DNA of 64,000 nt from Artocarpus heterophyllus. Taxonomy: Eukaryota; Streptophyta; Magnoliopsida; Rosales; Moraceae. The translations under genes and the position numbers were made by a program. Positions 12,551 through 24,343 of the stretch are shown here, piece by piece (position 1 is the stretch's first letter; every line of letters begins with the position of its first letter). The notes below the pieces were generated by a model. It did no database searches, was not told where the DNA came from, and saw only the letters and a list, made by a program, of their open reading frames with translations. The stretch lies in the NCBI GenBank assembly GCA_025403435.1, contig CM046352.1, forward strand, positions 408,893 through 472,892, written 5' to 3'.

Positions 12551-13843
12551 TTAATGTGAACAATTGCATATCATACTCTTAAAAAATTAATTAAACAATT
12601 AAAAAATTATACGTACTAGCAGGGTAAAAATATAAGTCTTAATATAAAAACGAGTGTTTGGCCAAAAGTTTAAACCGCATATTATATTACGGTTTCTCTC
12701 GTAGGAAAAGGGCGTTGATGTCTTTAGCACATACGTCCCACCGTGTGACCCAAGGAAAATGGAGACCAAAAGGAACATGAAGCATTTTTGCAATTGAAAA
12801 ATTCGTTACACGGTGGGTTGTGACGCAGTAAAAGTCCACAAATTGGAGAGAATTTTGGGCGGCGTGCTTGTGAGAGTAGACTAGTTAAACCCATTTAGGA
12901 CTTGGCCAGACATTGACCAAATTTCAAACCGGCCTCCCACCTCTAGACCAGCAGACCAAAATATCAGCAACGCAAAAAGGAAAAAACGCGTCCAAAACCA
13001 TAAATTTTTAGAAAATTCTGCACCTCGTCAAATATTAGAAGTTATCGAGTCATCATCGTATTGCATCAAAATCATATCACAACAAAAAATAAGTTACACT
13101 ATCAAAATCTAGAGCAATTTTATTTAACTATATAAGGTTATAACATTGCTACTAATAAAACAATAAGACAAAGTCTAAAAAATACACTACATACTAGATT
13201 GGAGCCTATAATTTTTGTAAACAACGGGCTTATAACTTTATCAAAATAAAAATGATCTTTCAAAAATCTAACACCGGGGAAAACTATGGAATGTCGTAGA
13301 GGATTCTCTTACATATGAAGATGCTCCTTTTTTGGCAATATGTAGAGGATTCTTTTTGGGATTCTTTTTTGGCCCAATCCTCAGTTATTTATGAGAGTAA
13401 TCCTAGAAATTTCAAAGCCACATTAAAATTATACCAAAATAATTAAAACAAATTGTAACGCGGGACACCCAAGCAATGTCGTGAAGGTGAAGGTTACTCT
13501 CAGATACGAAGGGCTTCCTATTTGGGGAATTTGTTGTTGTTGTTGTTGTTGAGAAGACTAATAATAGATTATGCAAAAACAAAGGGTCAACAATGAAAAG
13601 TAAAGATATGGATTGATCGACATTCTCATTCCTACGCTGCTCTTACGCAGATTGGGTAACACATGGTTGGTCTCGGAGGTTTTTGAGGTCCCACTTTATT
13701 TTATTAAGCATTTCTTCACATTGCTTCTACCACACCCGTTCCTCTTCTCTCTATATATCCGGTCTTATTTTCTCATGTGTCCCATCTTTTTTTTTTTTTT
13801 TCACATATAAAATGCGTTTCTGTTTATAACAAGTGTTTAACTC

Positions 13844-14002
13844 ATAGGGTGTTTGAAGGAGCGGTTGAAACTGATTAAAATATTGGTGTAAAAGTTGTAG
13901 CATGTGAGATCTTTATATTGTAGCAACTTTTTGCTTTTTTATTGTAGTTGTTGAGAGTTTTTATGCTGTGTTAGTTTCAACCGAGATATCAAACAACCTA
14001 TC
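13844..14002. mobile_element. MITE family member 4, about 155 bp, inverted relative to members 2 and 3
   Basis: Left end ATAGGGTGTTTGAAGG; right end ATCAAACAACCTAT. The interior has TGTAGCATGTGAGATC, the reverse complement of the family mark. Non-coding. Confidence 0.55.
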
Positions 14003-14050
14003 ACATTTAACTTGCCACTAATCTTTCACAAATTGTGGCAACACAAATTA

Positions 14051-14360
14051 GCCCGTTTAGGAATGTGATCGTAACTATATTTTATGGTTATAATTAATTT
14101 TTTGATCAAATTTTGTGGGAGAAAACATTTGTTACAACTTTTATTAGACTTCTGAAAAATTAGTTCAAACTGCAAAGAGTCTCTTAGTAATGTCATAATT
14201 TTGAATTTGTCTCTTAAAAAAAATTACAAAATTAAAAAATAAATAGGGTGTTTAACAAATGATAATTCCAAGTCAAACACTTAAAAGCAAAAAATTAGTA
14301 CAATAATATTTTATATTAAAATTGATTTTAACCATAATTTAAACTTACTTCCAAAGACCC
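14051..14360. mobile_element. Possible MITE, about 310 bp
   Basis: The left end GCCCGTTTAGGAATG resembles the right end read on the minus strand (GGGTCTTTGGAAGTA). AT-rich and non-coding. The inverted ends are short and diverged. Confidence 0.35.
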
Positions 14361-15226
14361 TAATATATGTTAAAAGATAATATCGGTGTCTAGCAACTCG
14401 GTTAATAGAAAGGGATCCACACGCTACCAAACCAAAAAGGGCACCAGTGATGCGTAGTCTCATACGTTCATAAAAAGATAGATCCTGCTACAATATAGAA
14501 CCCGCAGATTTGACGACCTTCTATCAGTTGTATCGCTTAATGCAGGTAGGGACGCGGCATAATTTGAGCGGAAAAGCGCAAGGAATCTGGTGTGGTCCGC
14601 TTCACACTCCATCACCCACCGGCAGAGTCAGAAGAAGAGCATCATCTTTGGGAGATGCGAGAATATCCTTTTTGTGCGCAACATAACCGTTAGGAAACCC
14701 CCTTTCTGGCCCCACAATTTGACAAATCCTCCCAATCAACGCTAGACACGTGCCCCTGATTAATACAGCTCAAGCCACGTTATATTTACTCCTCCGGAGT
14801 AAACGGAGTCCTTGGCAATAAAAATGGTATTTGGAACGCTAATCTCTCTTTGTTATTATCCTTTTTATCTTTATAAAAGTTTTTAACACAGCGAACAAAA
14901 AATGAACTTTTTTTCTAATTAGGCACTTCTTGTTTCTATTTTATTGACAGTTCAATTCAACTGTTTTTTTAGGTAACGGAAAAAAATAATTAATTTTAAT
15001 TACTAAAGTGTTCAATTTTTTTAATATTTATAATTTTTAACATTTAGTTCCCAAATTTCTCAGAGTGTGGCATTTTTATTCATGAATGATTATCTTTTTT
15101 TATCTCCTTTGCAATTTAATCCTTGAATTGGCATTAAAATTTTTTATACTTCAACTTGGTTATTCGGCATTAATTTTTGGAGTTGGGGTCTAATTTAAAT
15201 TACTAACATCGATTTGTAAGTATATT
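14361..15226. other. Intergenic DNA
   Basis: No ORF or RNA gene. The part from about 14400 to 14830 is less AT-rich than its surroundings and may be an old element fragment or distal promoter sequence. I cannot assign it. Confidence 0.35.
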
Positions 15227-15585
15227 GAGGTTGTTTAGCTCATAGGTTGATGCATTTTAAACCACAAGCTCATTCCAAATTGGTGTTAGAATATAACATC
15301 TAAACCATGACATGATCATCACCAACTAAAGTTTCGACAGTAAGTTTAAACCACACTTTTTAAACTTTAACTGTCGCATTTTAAACCTATAATCTAACAG
15401 ATTAATAGTTTTATCTTACAATTTCAACATTTAAATTCACAAGTATATTGCATACTAGACATTAAATCAAGGATATTTGTAACTAACATTATAACAATTT
15501 TAATTTTGTAGAAAAAAATACATTTATAAAACCAATTTAAGCTTCATTTTTTTAATTTAAATCGGTGAACCAAACAACACACCTC
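15227..15585. mobile_element. MITE, about 360 bp, just upstream of the pyrophosphatase promoter
   Basis: The left end GAGGTTGTTTAGCTCATAG pairs with the right end read on the minus strand, GAGGTGTGTTGTTTGGTTCACC. The interior is AT-rich with repeated TTTAAACCACA-like motifs. It ends about 110 bp before the likely 5' UTR, so it may contribute upstream promoter sequence. Confidence 0.5.
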
Positions 15586-15699
15586 TGATGCTGCTGAGAA
15601 TTTTTCTCCAAACACAGTAAAACAATTCTTTTTTTTTCAATTTCTCAAAAAAAAAAATGAAAAAAGAATATTTTTTAAAAAGAAAATAAATCATATTTT

Positions 15700-16622
15700 A
15701 AGATGAGCTGGTTGCAGCAGCTTCTTTAAATGGCAGGGGGAGAGAGAGCGGGAACGCGCACCTTCTTCCTTTGCCCTCTCTTACCACCATCTCTCTCTCT
15801 CTCCTCTCCTCTCTTTCTCTCTCTTCTGCTCGAGATCTGCGTCTCTCTCCCTTTCCTTCTTCTCGAAGCTTCGCCGGCGAAGGTCTCGTTCCTTTCCTCA
15901 GCATTAGCAGGTAACAATAAGCTTTTCATCCTCCATTCTTGGCGTCCTAGATCGTTCGTTTCTTTCTGTTCTTTTTCGTTTTCATTTTCGGTCTCTGCAT
16001 TTCTAGCTTCTTCTTGCATTTGTGGATCTGATTTTTTCTCCGTTACTTTGCGTTTTTCAAGATTCGGACATAGTAAACGAATTTCTCTTTTTTTCAGGCG
16101 GATTTTTCGGATGTTCTTGTGTAATCTTAGTTTACAAGTACCGTTTCGATTTGTTCAGATTTTAGTTTTAGGTTAATATCCTAATTCCTTTCGAAGTGTG
16201 TTTGTCTGGAGAGAAAATGGGAGATTTTGCGTGTAATATATCCTGAGTTATTCTTTTTTTTTTTTTTTTTTTGAGATCTCCGCATTAGATAGTACGAAAT
16301 GTGTCTCCTTTTTTGTTTATTTTCTCGCGTCTTTCTGTGTTATTGTCTCTAAATGTGTCATTTGGATCTAATAGCTGACTGGTGATTTAATGATTTAAGG
16401 AGCTTGTGAAAGATGAAATCATGAAGAAAAAAAAATCATGTAAAAAATGGGATGCTATCTAGCATCTGGTTAAGCCGGTTCTTTTCATTAGAATTTGCAT
16501 TTCTTTTCGGGGTCTTGTTTTAAGCAGTTGTATTGGATTTTGATTACCCTTTTCACCTGATGAACAGCTCGGGATGATTTGATTTTGATCGTTTCATGTG
16601 TGATGTGTTTTATCTTGCAGTT
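15700..16622 (+). promoter_or_regulatory. 5' UTR exon and 5' UTR intron of the pyrophosphatase gene
   Basis: A CT-rich stretch at about 15770-15835 is typical of plant core promoters and leaders (Y patch). The first exon ends GCATTAGCAG at 15910, followed by a GT donor at 15911. The acceptor TATCTTGCAG ends at 16620, two bases before the start codon. This gives a leader intron of about 710 bp with a T-rich body. Such leader introns often raise expression in plant housekeeping genes; that effect is inference here. No clear TATA box was seen, so the transcription start is only approximate. Confidence 0.6.
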
Positions 16623-18971
16623 ATGGCCCCACCCATCGAGACTCCCCACAAGACTCCTGGCTCCAAGCATCCCTCGCATCCTCCTCTAAACGAGAGGATC
16701 CTTTCGTCCATGTCCAGGAGATCTGTTGCTGCACACCCTTGGCACGATCTCGAGATAGGTACGCTATGTAATTGACTTAGTTTGCGATATGATTAATTTG
16801 TAGTCTTATTCCTTCTTTGTATGCTTCCAGTTATTTTTCTTTTGCACCCTTGTCCTCCCTTTTTCCCTCTCTTTGTTTTGTCCCATTTTTGCAATTGGTA
16901 TATTAACCTACCTCGTTACCTTTTTCTGTCACTACAATGCAGGTCCTGGTGCTCCAAAAGTTTTCAATTGTGTAAGAATATTAAACTATACTTTCATTTG
17001 ATCTCATTTGTTGGAGTTTTCTAAGATTGTTGTATTTTATTACTGTGCTTTTTGTATAGTTGATTGTGTTCTTAGAATGCCAAAATGAATACAATCATGG
17101 AAATGTATTTGTTTTGAAATGGTGAAATGGCCATGTTTACACTAAGTCGCTTGACTAATTTGATTGAAATGCCATGCTTTTAGCCTCTCTAGTGATGCAG
17201 AGAATTTTCTGGAAAACATATTTGCTGTCTGTGACATGGGGTTTAGGGAAAGTAAAATCTGGAGTAATTTGATAGTGTAGCTCACCACCTTAGAACCCTC
17301 CAAGCTTTGGAAACTATATATATAAATTTGTAGTTTACGAAACGACAAAAGATATTCAAAACTCATAGGAAACTGACGAAAGTTGAAACCTATTGGCATT
17401 TGATTATTCAAAATGGAAATTACTGCCTAAAGCAAAAAAAGCAATGTAGACACTTTGATTAAACATTTTGCTATACCCCACAACTTTGGGAACTTGAAAT
17501 ACGTGTTTTACTGGTTTTGGAAATTTTAAAAAGCTTATACATAACATTCTGAAATCTAAAATGTTGACCATGATTTCTTAAATCTACAATATTGACCATG
17601 ATACATTCTGCATTCTATTTGACCATATCTCTCATGGAAAATGAAAAAATCATGCAGGTTGTTGAAATAGGAAAGGGAAGCAAAGTGAAATACGAGCTCG
17701 ACAAAAAAACTGGTCTAATTAAGGTACTCATTTCTATAAAATCAATCTTCTCTGTGGGTCATCATGTTAAAACACAACATAAAACATGGATTATGAAAAG
17801 TGCATGTTTATGCAGGTTGATCGTATTCTTTACTCGTCAGTAGTGTATCCTCACAACTATGGCTTCATCCCCCGTACTCTTTGTGAGGATAACGACCCCA
17901 TGGATGTGCTCATCATTATGCAGGTAGGTTTGATGGCCACTTTTGTTGTAAATTTCACGTTTTTTAATTGTTGCCAAGGATTATTTATGAAGCTTGGAAT
18001 GACCTCTGCCAAAGCATTCAAACCTGCAATTGAAATGTGTACAACTAAGAGATTATTCATGATGTCTGTCCACGTGATGCATGTGTACATGATCTATCAT
18101 ATAGTCACACGTATTCAAATATGTTTCTAGTATCTTTTGAAACATGGTTGTTAACATAACATGGTTTAATATGAGTTTGGTTTCAGTTTTTGGACACGTG
18201 GGCTTCTTTTATTTTATTTTGCCCCCTAGGAATGTGGGCTTTAATTTTGATATGGTTTGTTTTCACAAATATTGACAGGAGCCTGTTCTACCAGGATGCT
18301 TTCTTCGGGCTAAAGCCATTGGCCTGATGCCTATGATTGATCAGGTGCATTTTTAGACAGGAAGACTTCTTTCAATTAGTGTAAGAAAATTGTCTTACAC
18401 TTTATGATTGCAGGGTGAGAAAGATGACAAGATAATTGCTGTTTGTGCTGATGATCCTGAGTACCGTCACTACAGCGACATCAAAGAGCTGCCACCTCAT
18501 CGATTGGCTGAGATCCGTCGCTTCTTTGAAGACTGTATCCTTAACTTTAGATTCCAGCAACATAAGATAGTATGTAATATCTGCAAATACAAAGTTTATG
18601 TCCTATAGTGGTCTTATTCCTCCACAAATGTGATGGTATCAAACATTTTCTTTGACAAAACAAACAGACAAGAAAAATGAGAACAAGGAAGTTGCAGTTA
18701 ATGACTTTCTACCCGCCTCTACTGCCTACGAAGCTATTCAGCATTCCATGTAAGTGATATTCCGTGTTCATTGGGCCAAGTACCACTTTTGAAGTCTTGT
18801 TATTCATTAGACTTAAATTTTTTAGGAAAGTGGTATGTTAAATACCGGTTCTCTAAATTGGTAATGCGTTTAATTTACCGGTAAACATTCCTCGCACGTC
18901 CTCGCTCATAAATTGTTTGTCTGTGAAGGACTCTGTACGCGGACTACATAGTGGAGAGCCTGAGGCGGTAG
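16623..18971 (+). CDS. PPA: Soluble inorganic pyrophosphatase (family I), 216 aa, eight coding exons
   Basis: The enzyme hydrolyses pyrophosphate to two phosphates in the cytosol, which drives biosynthetic reactions. Exons: 16623-16758, 16943-16971, 17658-17723, 17816-17923, 18279-18344, 18414-18534, 18668-18749 and 18929-18971. All introns are GT-AG and the phases join without a break to 651 nt. The family I signature DNDPMDV (exon 4) carries the metal-binding aspartates. Around it are [27 protein letters not shown] and, near the end, [10 protein letters not shown]. The length matches plant soluble enzymes (about 210-220 aa), and there is no transit peptide. Exon 2 is only 29 nt. The last junction gives Met-Thr-Leu-Tyr where I would expect Met-Asp-Leu-Tyr in relatives. 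The gene looks intact. Which paralogue (PPa1-PPa6 type) it is cannot be decided here. Confidence 0.93.
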
Positions 18972-19698
18972 CTGCATCAAGAGATGGATATTATTGGGAT
19001 GTGCTATCCTTTTCATGCGGAAAATACAGCCATTACATATGTTGTCGTTTATTATAATCAAAACAAAAAGGAAAACACTGTCGTATGGCATACGCTCGAA
19101 TTGTCTTACCCTTGGTGGTTATGCTCCGGCAAGTGCCTATGAGTATTAAATGATATAGCAATGAATGTTTAAAGGCTCTTATTTTTTCGTTCTTTTGAAG
19201 ATTATTATTATTGTTATTATTATCTTCCCTCGGTTTTGTGATTTTTTTGGGGAGGCCATGGCAAAAGGAAGTGCTTGAACTTTGAAACTGGCCATGTCAT
19301 TTTGATTTCCTGTGATGTTTGTGATTAAAGGAAAAAAAAATATGTTGTCTGTTTTGTTATCTTATGTATACAATTTTTTTTTGGTTGTGTATATCTTAAT
19401 GTAATGAGCGCTTCCTATAGATTGTTTTGGTTAGATGTTCAATGTTTTTCCTTTAATTTTTTGAATTATATAAATATATTAGCCTAACCCAGCGATGCAC
19501 GAAAAACCCGCCAAACTATCTTGCCCGGTCTCGCCTCACCCAACGGGTTTTCAACTTGCCTCAAGTCGAGCATGGGTGGCTTGGCATTTTGCATTACTCC
19601 CAAACCATCCCGACCGAAAAGCCGCCAAATCAACTGGTAGAATAAGCCTACCCTAACATATTTGTTTGCCTTCACGCCAGAACCTGAAAATGAGATTT
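18972..19698 (+). other. 3' UTR and downstream flank of the pyrophosphatase gene
   Basis: A likely 3' UTR runs from 18972 to about 19400, with T-rich stretches and ATGTAATGAG near 19398, but no exact AATAAA signal. A GC-richer patch at about 19490-19680, which contains only a short minus-strand ORF, is of unknown origin. Confidence 0.35.
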
Positions 19699-19842
19699 AT
19701 AGGGTGTTTGAAAAGAGAGTTTTACACTGTAGTATATATATATATTTTTATTGTTACTGTAGCATGTGAGAGCTTTATACTGTTTATAACTGAGATTGTG
19801 GTGGGAACTGAGTGGTTTTCACCACTGCCAAACATCCCCTTA
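19699..19842. mobile_element. MITE family member 5, about 145 bp
   Basis: It starts TAGGGTGTTTGAAAAG and ends CTGCCAAACATCCCC. The interior has GTAGCATGTGAGAGCTTTATAC, the reverse complement of the mark seen at 9.5 and 12.4 kb. It lies just downstream of the pyrophosphatase gene. Confidence 0.6.
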
Positions 19843-19970
19843 AAAAGAGAAATTTATAGCAGAAACTGTAGTTTTACCCACCAATAGATCAAGTGTTTTT
19901 AATCAGATTAATATTTTAATGATTCTATCTATCAGCATTCACCTTAAAAACATATACCATAAGACACAAA

Positions 19971-20110
19971 AGTGACATTTAAAAAAGCTAATAAACAGTT
20001 AAAAAAGACATACTATCACAAGAAAAAAAAAATGCACAAAAGTGACATTTAAAAAAATTAATAGACGGTTAAAAAAGACATACTATCACAAGAAAAAAAA
20101 AAAAAAGAAG
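19971..20110. repeat. Tandem direct repeat, two units of 70 bp
   Basis: Unit one is 19971-20040 and unit two 20041-20110. Both run AGTGACATTTAAAAAA, then a TTAATA/CTAATA segment, then AAAAAGACATACTATCACAAG and an A-run. Only a few bases differ. Confidence 0.75.
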
Positions 20111-20535
20111 CATGCCTCCTACCACAAGATAAAAAAAAGCAGCCAAATATCTTCTATTGTCTTTTCTAAAGATAATTACTTATTATATTATACTATTAAA
20201 AGTTATACTTATTTATGTTATATTTAAAAACTTATGTCATATTATTATTCAAATTACACGTTAAGTTGTGTCATAAATAAAAATATATGATATTTGTAAA
20301 AAAATAAATCTTAAAAGATTAGATTTATAAAAATTTCTCTTTTTTAATTTATTTGTTATTTTTGCCGAGATATTAACCTCACATGTTTTACATTTTATTG
20401 TGTTTTGGGTGATTTCTTCTAGTCCTTATCTTATGAAATCCATCCCCCACAAAAAGCCCCCTCCCCCATATTACCTCTCCTTTTTGCCTCTAAATCTAAA
20501 ACCCTCCAAAACCCAAAAACGACAAACACCCAAAA

Positions 20536-22730
20536 ATGAGCTCCTCTCCTTTCCTCAACACCACCAATTCCAACCTCGACAACCTCCTCCTCCAAGCCCT
20601 CATGGGCAGACTCCACCTCCGCCCTCCCACCGCCCACCACCACCACCACCCTTTCCTCTCCCCCAAATCCCTCGACGACCTCCTTCTCTTCGACTCCGCC
20701 GCCTTCTCCGACGACGAAGAAAACGACAACGACGAAGAAAACGACAAGACCCTCCTCGCCAAGGAGGAAGCCCGCCTCGAGAAGGAGATCGTCCGCCTAA
20801 TCCTCGCCGGAAACTCCGACCGCCTCAAGCCCAACTCCGGCCAGGCCGTCGCCATCGGCGACCACCACGTCTGCGTCGGCTTCCACGAGGAGAAGGGATC
20901 GGATTACCGTGTTTGGGAGTGGCACGGCCATATCATGCTTTTTGATGACGATAATGGATATACGCCGGAGTATATATATGGGAACTACTTTGAGAGAATT
21001 CGATTGGCTAATAAGGATGATAATAGGGTTAGGGTTTCTGAAACGGAAGAGGAGGAGGGGGAGGAGGCTGAGGTGAAGAAGGTGGTGAATTTGGGGCTCA
21101 GGGAATTGATTGATCGTGGTGGTGAAGCTGATCAAGGTCGGACTAGGGTTCTTCATCGCAATATCAATGCGGGTTCTTCTTCAAGGTTAACAAAATGTTT
21201 CCTTTTTTTTGTGTTTTTAAGTATAAATTGTTTATTGATTGAGTTTTAGTTTATATATATATTCACTTGTGAAATTTTGTGGATATTAGATTGTTGAAAG
21301 GGAATAGTTTGGATTTATTGTTGTGAAAAGTTGAGAGTAAAGGAAGAGAGAACAATAGTAGGATGGAAATTTGTGTAATCAAGTAGTGGAAAAATAGAGT
21401 CTTTAAGTTTATTTATAGTTGAATTATCAGGATAAACATGACATAACAATCAAAATGAAACAGAAAATAAAATGAACTCTAAACCCGATATTTGTGCCTG
21501 ATGTAAGTGCGTAATCTAGGATTATGATCTCAATTCTCTATCATGTTGTCCTTGTAAGGGTGTTTTTGGTGATAATGCAATTATCTTAACTGTTGAAGTA
21601 GACAAGAATTGATGACACGTGGTAATTGGTGTAGGCGGTCGGATAGCTTTACTCACAATTAAGTTATATTAGTGATGAAAAGGAAAATTTTATGGAATAA
21701 AGTATGGCGAACTTGAGAAAAGGAGGAGGTCATTGACTTGGGCCTTGTTTGGTGCGAAGGAGGGGATGATGGTGGGGGATTAGTAAATGGGTTTGAAGAT
21801 TTATGGTTGTTTAGTAGTAAGGGATTAGAGCCGAGAATGAATTGGTTGTGGGATTCAAATCCTTCAAAAGACTCCAGTTTCGATCTTGGAAAGATTGAAA
21901 GAAAGAGTCCATATCGAACATAATAAGAGAAAGGTTCTCCTCTTTCTCTCTATTTTCTTTGCCTATGTTTTATACCTTTCCTCCCTTCCTATTTGTTTTC
22001 CCTTTTAACAAACACAACCTTGAGCTCGGGAAGTTTCAAATGATTTCGTGTCCTCTATTACATGTAGGCTGAAAGAAATCTATGTGTGGCTTCTTATCCT
22101 ATTTGACATACATATAAATTCTCATGGCTTGACTATTGATTGTGTTTATAGTTCTCTTTGGAATACAAGCTTGTGTTTGCAACCACGAGACCTTGCTTCA
22201 AGTCATATATATACCCCATTTCATCTTCCTTCCTCTAACCATTATTTCCCCATCCTCTTCCCCTCTTTTCCCCAACTACGAAATTTAGTATTAAAAACTT
22301 TTTTTCGAATCTGAAAAGCATCAACTTTCATAGTCTACTTTGTTCATATTTGAAATAAATATATCTTTCTTACACAGCCTTTTCATCATTATTCGTAATG
22401 AATAAAACTTGCATATTTTTACTTGTTCCTTGTAATTTGCCTTCTCCAATCTAGCTACTCTTGCTGTGCTCATTTCTGTGGTTTGATGAGGATCAAAGTT
22501 GCACCTTGCGGTTGTGAATTCTAGAACCAATTGCGGTTGTGCTAAGTGCTAACTATTTCAATACCATCATAATTTTGTCATTTTAGGCACCTAAGTAATA
22601 GAATTTTATTTTTGTTCGTTTTAATTCTATTTGTTACCGTTTCTTTATTTGTATTGTTTTATATCTATTTTTAAATAGGTCGGTCAAGATCCCTAGATTA
22701 GATACAATTAGCGGGTGGAGTGCTGATTAG
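20536..22730 (+). CDS. Plant protein of unknown function, about 218-233 aa; last exon uncertain
   Basis: Exon 1 runs from ATG 20536 to 21185, 216 codons plus two bases, before GTTAAC. The protein has a low-complexity start with a histidine run (near residue 36), an acidic block (FSDDEENDNDEEN, about residues 58-70), then a charged helix KEEARLEKEIVRLI. A well-conserved-looking core follows (HVCVGFHEEKGSDYRVWEWH, then FDDDNGYTPEYIYGNYFER, residues about 112-155), then an acidic tail ending RVLHRNINAGSSS. No domain is recognised; signal peptide and membrane spans are absent. Two acceptors fit. TTTTTAAATAG before 22679 gives a tail RSVKIPRLDTISGWSAD and stop at 22728-22730 (233 aa). TTGCAG before 23217 gives Arg-Val-stop at 23221-23223 (218 aa). 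I prefer the first because its tail looks protein-like. The two could be alternative ends. Confidence 0.65.
21738..22023. mobile_element. MITE-like element inside the intron of the unknown gene
   Basis: The left end GGGCCTTGTTTGGTGCGAAGG and the right end (minus strand CAAGGTTGTGTTTGTTAAAAGG) are imperfect inverted repeats. The interior, with GGGATTCAAATCCTTCAAAAG, is alignable by eye with 37390-37660 in the intron of the APRL gene. That points to a dispersed non-coding family. Confidence 0.45.
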
Positions 22731-22978
22731 TTATTATTGATTTTCAAGATTTTTTTAGTTGTCATCTAGGGGCATTTATGCATTTTGAAGATTCGCATGC
22801 CCTTGAACAAAACTGAAATTATCTTTTTATGTTCTGTTTAACATATAGATCTGTATCATGCAACTCTTCGTTTCCAATTTTTCTTCAATGGAAGCAATAG
22901 AAGGAAATTGTGGTAGTTTGTACGAGTTTTCTTTCCACTATTTCAGGTTTCAAAAGTTGTGTGTGCCTCATGTTTATA

Positions 22979-23118
22979 GTGTTTTTGGCAATACTGTTCG
23001 AACCAAAAGTTTTAATTTAAACCAATTTTGCTACAGTATTTTTCTTACTAAATTTGAATAGCTACAATGTTTTGCTACGGTTCAAGCCTTTGGTTCGAAT
23101 CTTGTTTCCAAACCTTAG
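22979..23118. mobile_element. Small MITE, about 140 bp, in the intron or 3' region of the unknown gene
   Basis: The ends are inverted: GTGTTTTTGGCAATACTG with CGAACCAAAAG inside, and on the other strand GGTTTGGAAACAAGATT with CGAACCAAAGG inside. A GCTACA motif occurs three times in between. Non-coding. It ends about 100 bp before the acceptor at 23216. Confidence 0.5.
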
Positions 23119-23223
23119 TATGATGTTCTAGTTTATACAACACGATAGAGTGCTTGGCATTTAAATTCGGCGATCATGATTTATAAACATAAGAGTTGCT
23201 CATTTTGAACTTGCAGGGTTTAG

Positions 23224-24186
23224 TTGAGAGGAAGAACCAGCTTCAGATTGCAAAAGGGGATCTTCTTCCTATTGAGTTATCAGTGGAAAAAGGGGAATAA
23301 ATAGTGCCCATGAATCATGCACGTAATATTGCCCATGAATCATGCATGTAGTATGGATATTGGTTTTGGCCGATCAATTACATATCATTATCATCACCAT
23401 CGTTTACACCTTTGGGGAAAAAAAGCTGTCCTGTAATTTGATACCTCCTTTCTTCTTTATGCTCTATACTACTCTTTATTTCCAATTTTATTACATAGTT
23501 TCTTTAAGCCTTTGCTTAAGCTTAAGGAGTGTACTGTACGGTTACACGCTCAATGTTCTCTTTTATTACTTGTCTTTTCATTATACTTTTGGCTTACTGT
23601 CCAATTTTAACAAACTGAGACGTGTACAATTTTTAAACAAACACGCCCTTTCGGTGATTGCTTTAAGACATTTATTGAAAAATTAGTCCGTTCTTGATTA
23701 TGAATAAATAGGCAGAAATAAGGGGACTATTTTTATTGGGACAATTTTTAACAAAATGAAAAAAGGCATATGGCAGTTAAAATATGGAATCATTATCAGG
23801 ATAAATACTATTTATCACCAATAATGATGTGTTTGTCTACATAAAAGTTGATTTATTACCTCCAAAAAAACTTAATTAATTGAAATTCTAAAAAAAGAGA
23901 AAATATAATTAATTGTAAATAAATGACCGCCAAAAAAAAGAAACCGCTTTTTTGTTTTTGAGTTAGGAACCAGGAAGGAATAAAATTCCATTAAAATGTC
24001 GAAAAAGAGAAAATCTCAAATCGGACGGCTGGAGGAGCAGCCAGGTCACGCTTTGACTGCAGTTGTCGGGCGGCTGAAAGCGGGCCCACCAACAAGCGCC
24101 ACGCGAACCCCGCAAGTACGGTTCTTCAAATATGATATCTCAACCGTCCAATATTCCATAATCAAATCCAACAAACTAGGGATTAT
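23224..24186. other. Intergenic and distal promoter of the H2B gene
   Basis: The first 80 bp keep an open frame downstream of the possible exon at 23217. The rest is AT-rich spacer, becoming GC-richer from about 24000. A direct repeat of a CATGAATCATGCA segment lies at about 23308-23347. No further gene was seen. Confidence 0.4.
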
Positions 24187-24204
24187 CCACGTCACCGATC
24201 CGCA
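24187..24204 (+). promoter_or_regulatory. Plant histone type I promoter element (hexamer plus reverse octamer)
   Basis: CCACGTCACCGATCCGCA matches the plant histone type I element CCACGTCANCGATCCGCG at all positions but the last. It joins the ACGTCA hexamer to the reversed octamer GATCCGCG. In plant histone genes this element drives meristem and S-phase expression. It lies 140 bp upstream of the start codon, a usual place. Confidence 0.85.
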
Positions 24205-24343
24205 CCGAATCCCAATCCTCGAATCACAACTCTCCTCAAGTCCCTATGTAAACTATTCCTCGCAACATTTCCTCCCCAACAACACTCAAATAGACGTTCT
24301 TTGCTCCACTTTCGTCTCTCTTGAAAACTCTCGCTCATCGACA

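Larger units (their letters stand above)
10663..13843. other. Intergenic AT-rich DNA around the MITE pair
   Basis: Apart from the MITEs at 12.2-12.55 kb, I see only AT-rich DNA. A diverged palindromic stretch at about 10870-11290 has repeated AAACCATAGTTT-like motifs and is probably an old MITE. There are a T-rich run near 11690-11715 and a TTG microsatellite (about seven units) at 13529-13551. No gene was supported. Confidence 0.45.

Noticed and set aside
13500..13551. CRISPR-like or regulatory repeat
   Set aside because: It is a plain TTG microsatellite; no spaced repeats occur anywhere in the window.
15730..16176. 148-codon plus-strand ORF over the pyrophosphatase leader
   Set aside because: Translation of the CT-rich 5' UTR; it crosses a clear GT donor at 15911.
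20400..20945. 181-codon Pro/His-rich ORF
   Set aside because: Out-of-frame shadow of the unknown gene's first exon, low complexity.
23996..24343. In-frame 116-codon extension upstream of histone H2B
   Set aside because: Its sequence is unlike any histone tail and overlaps the type I promoter element; the ATG at 24344 gives a standard plant H2B.
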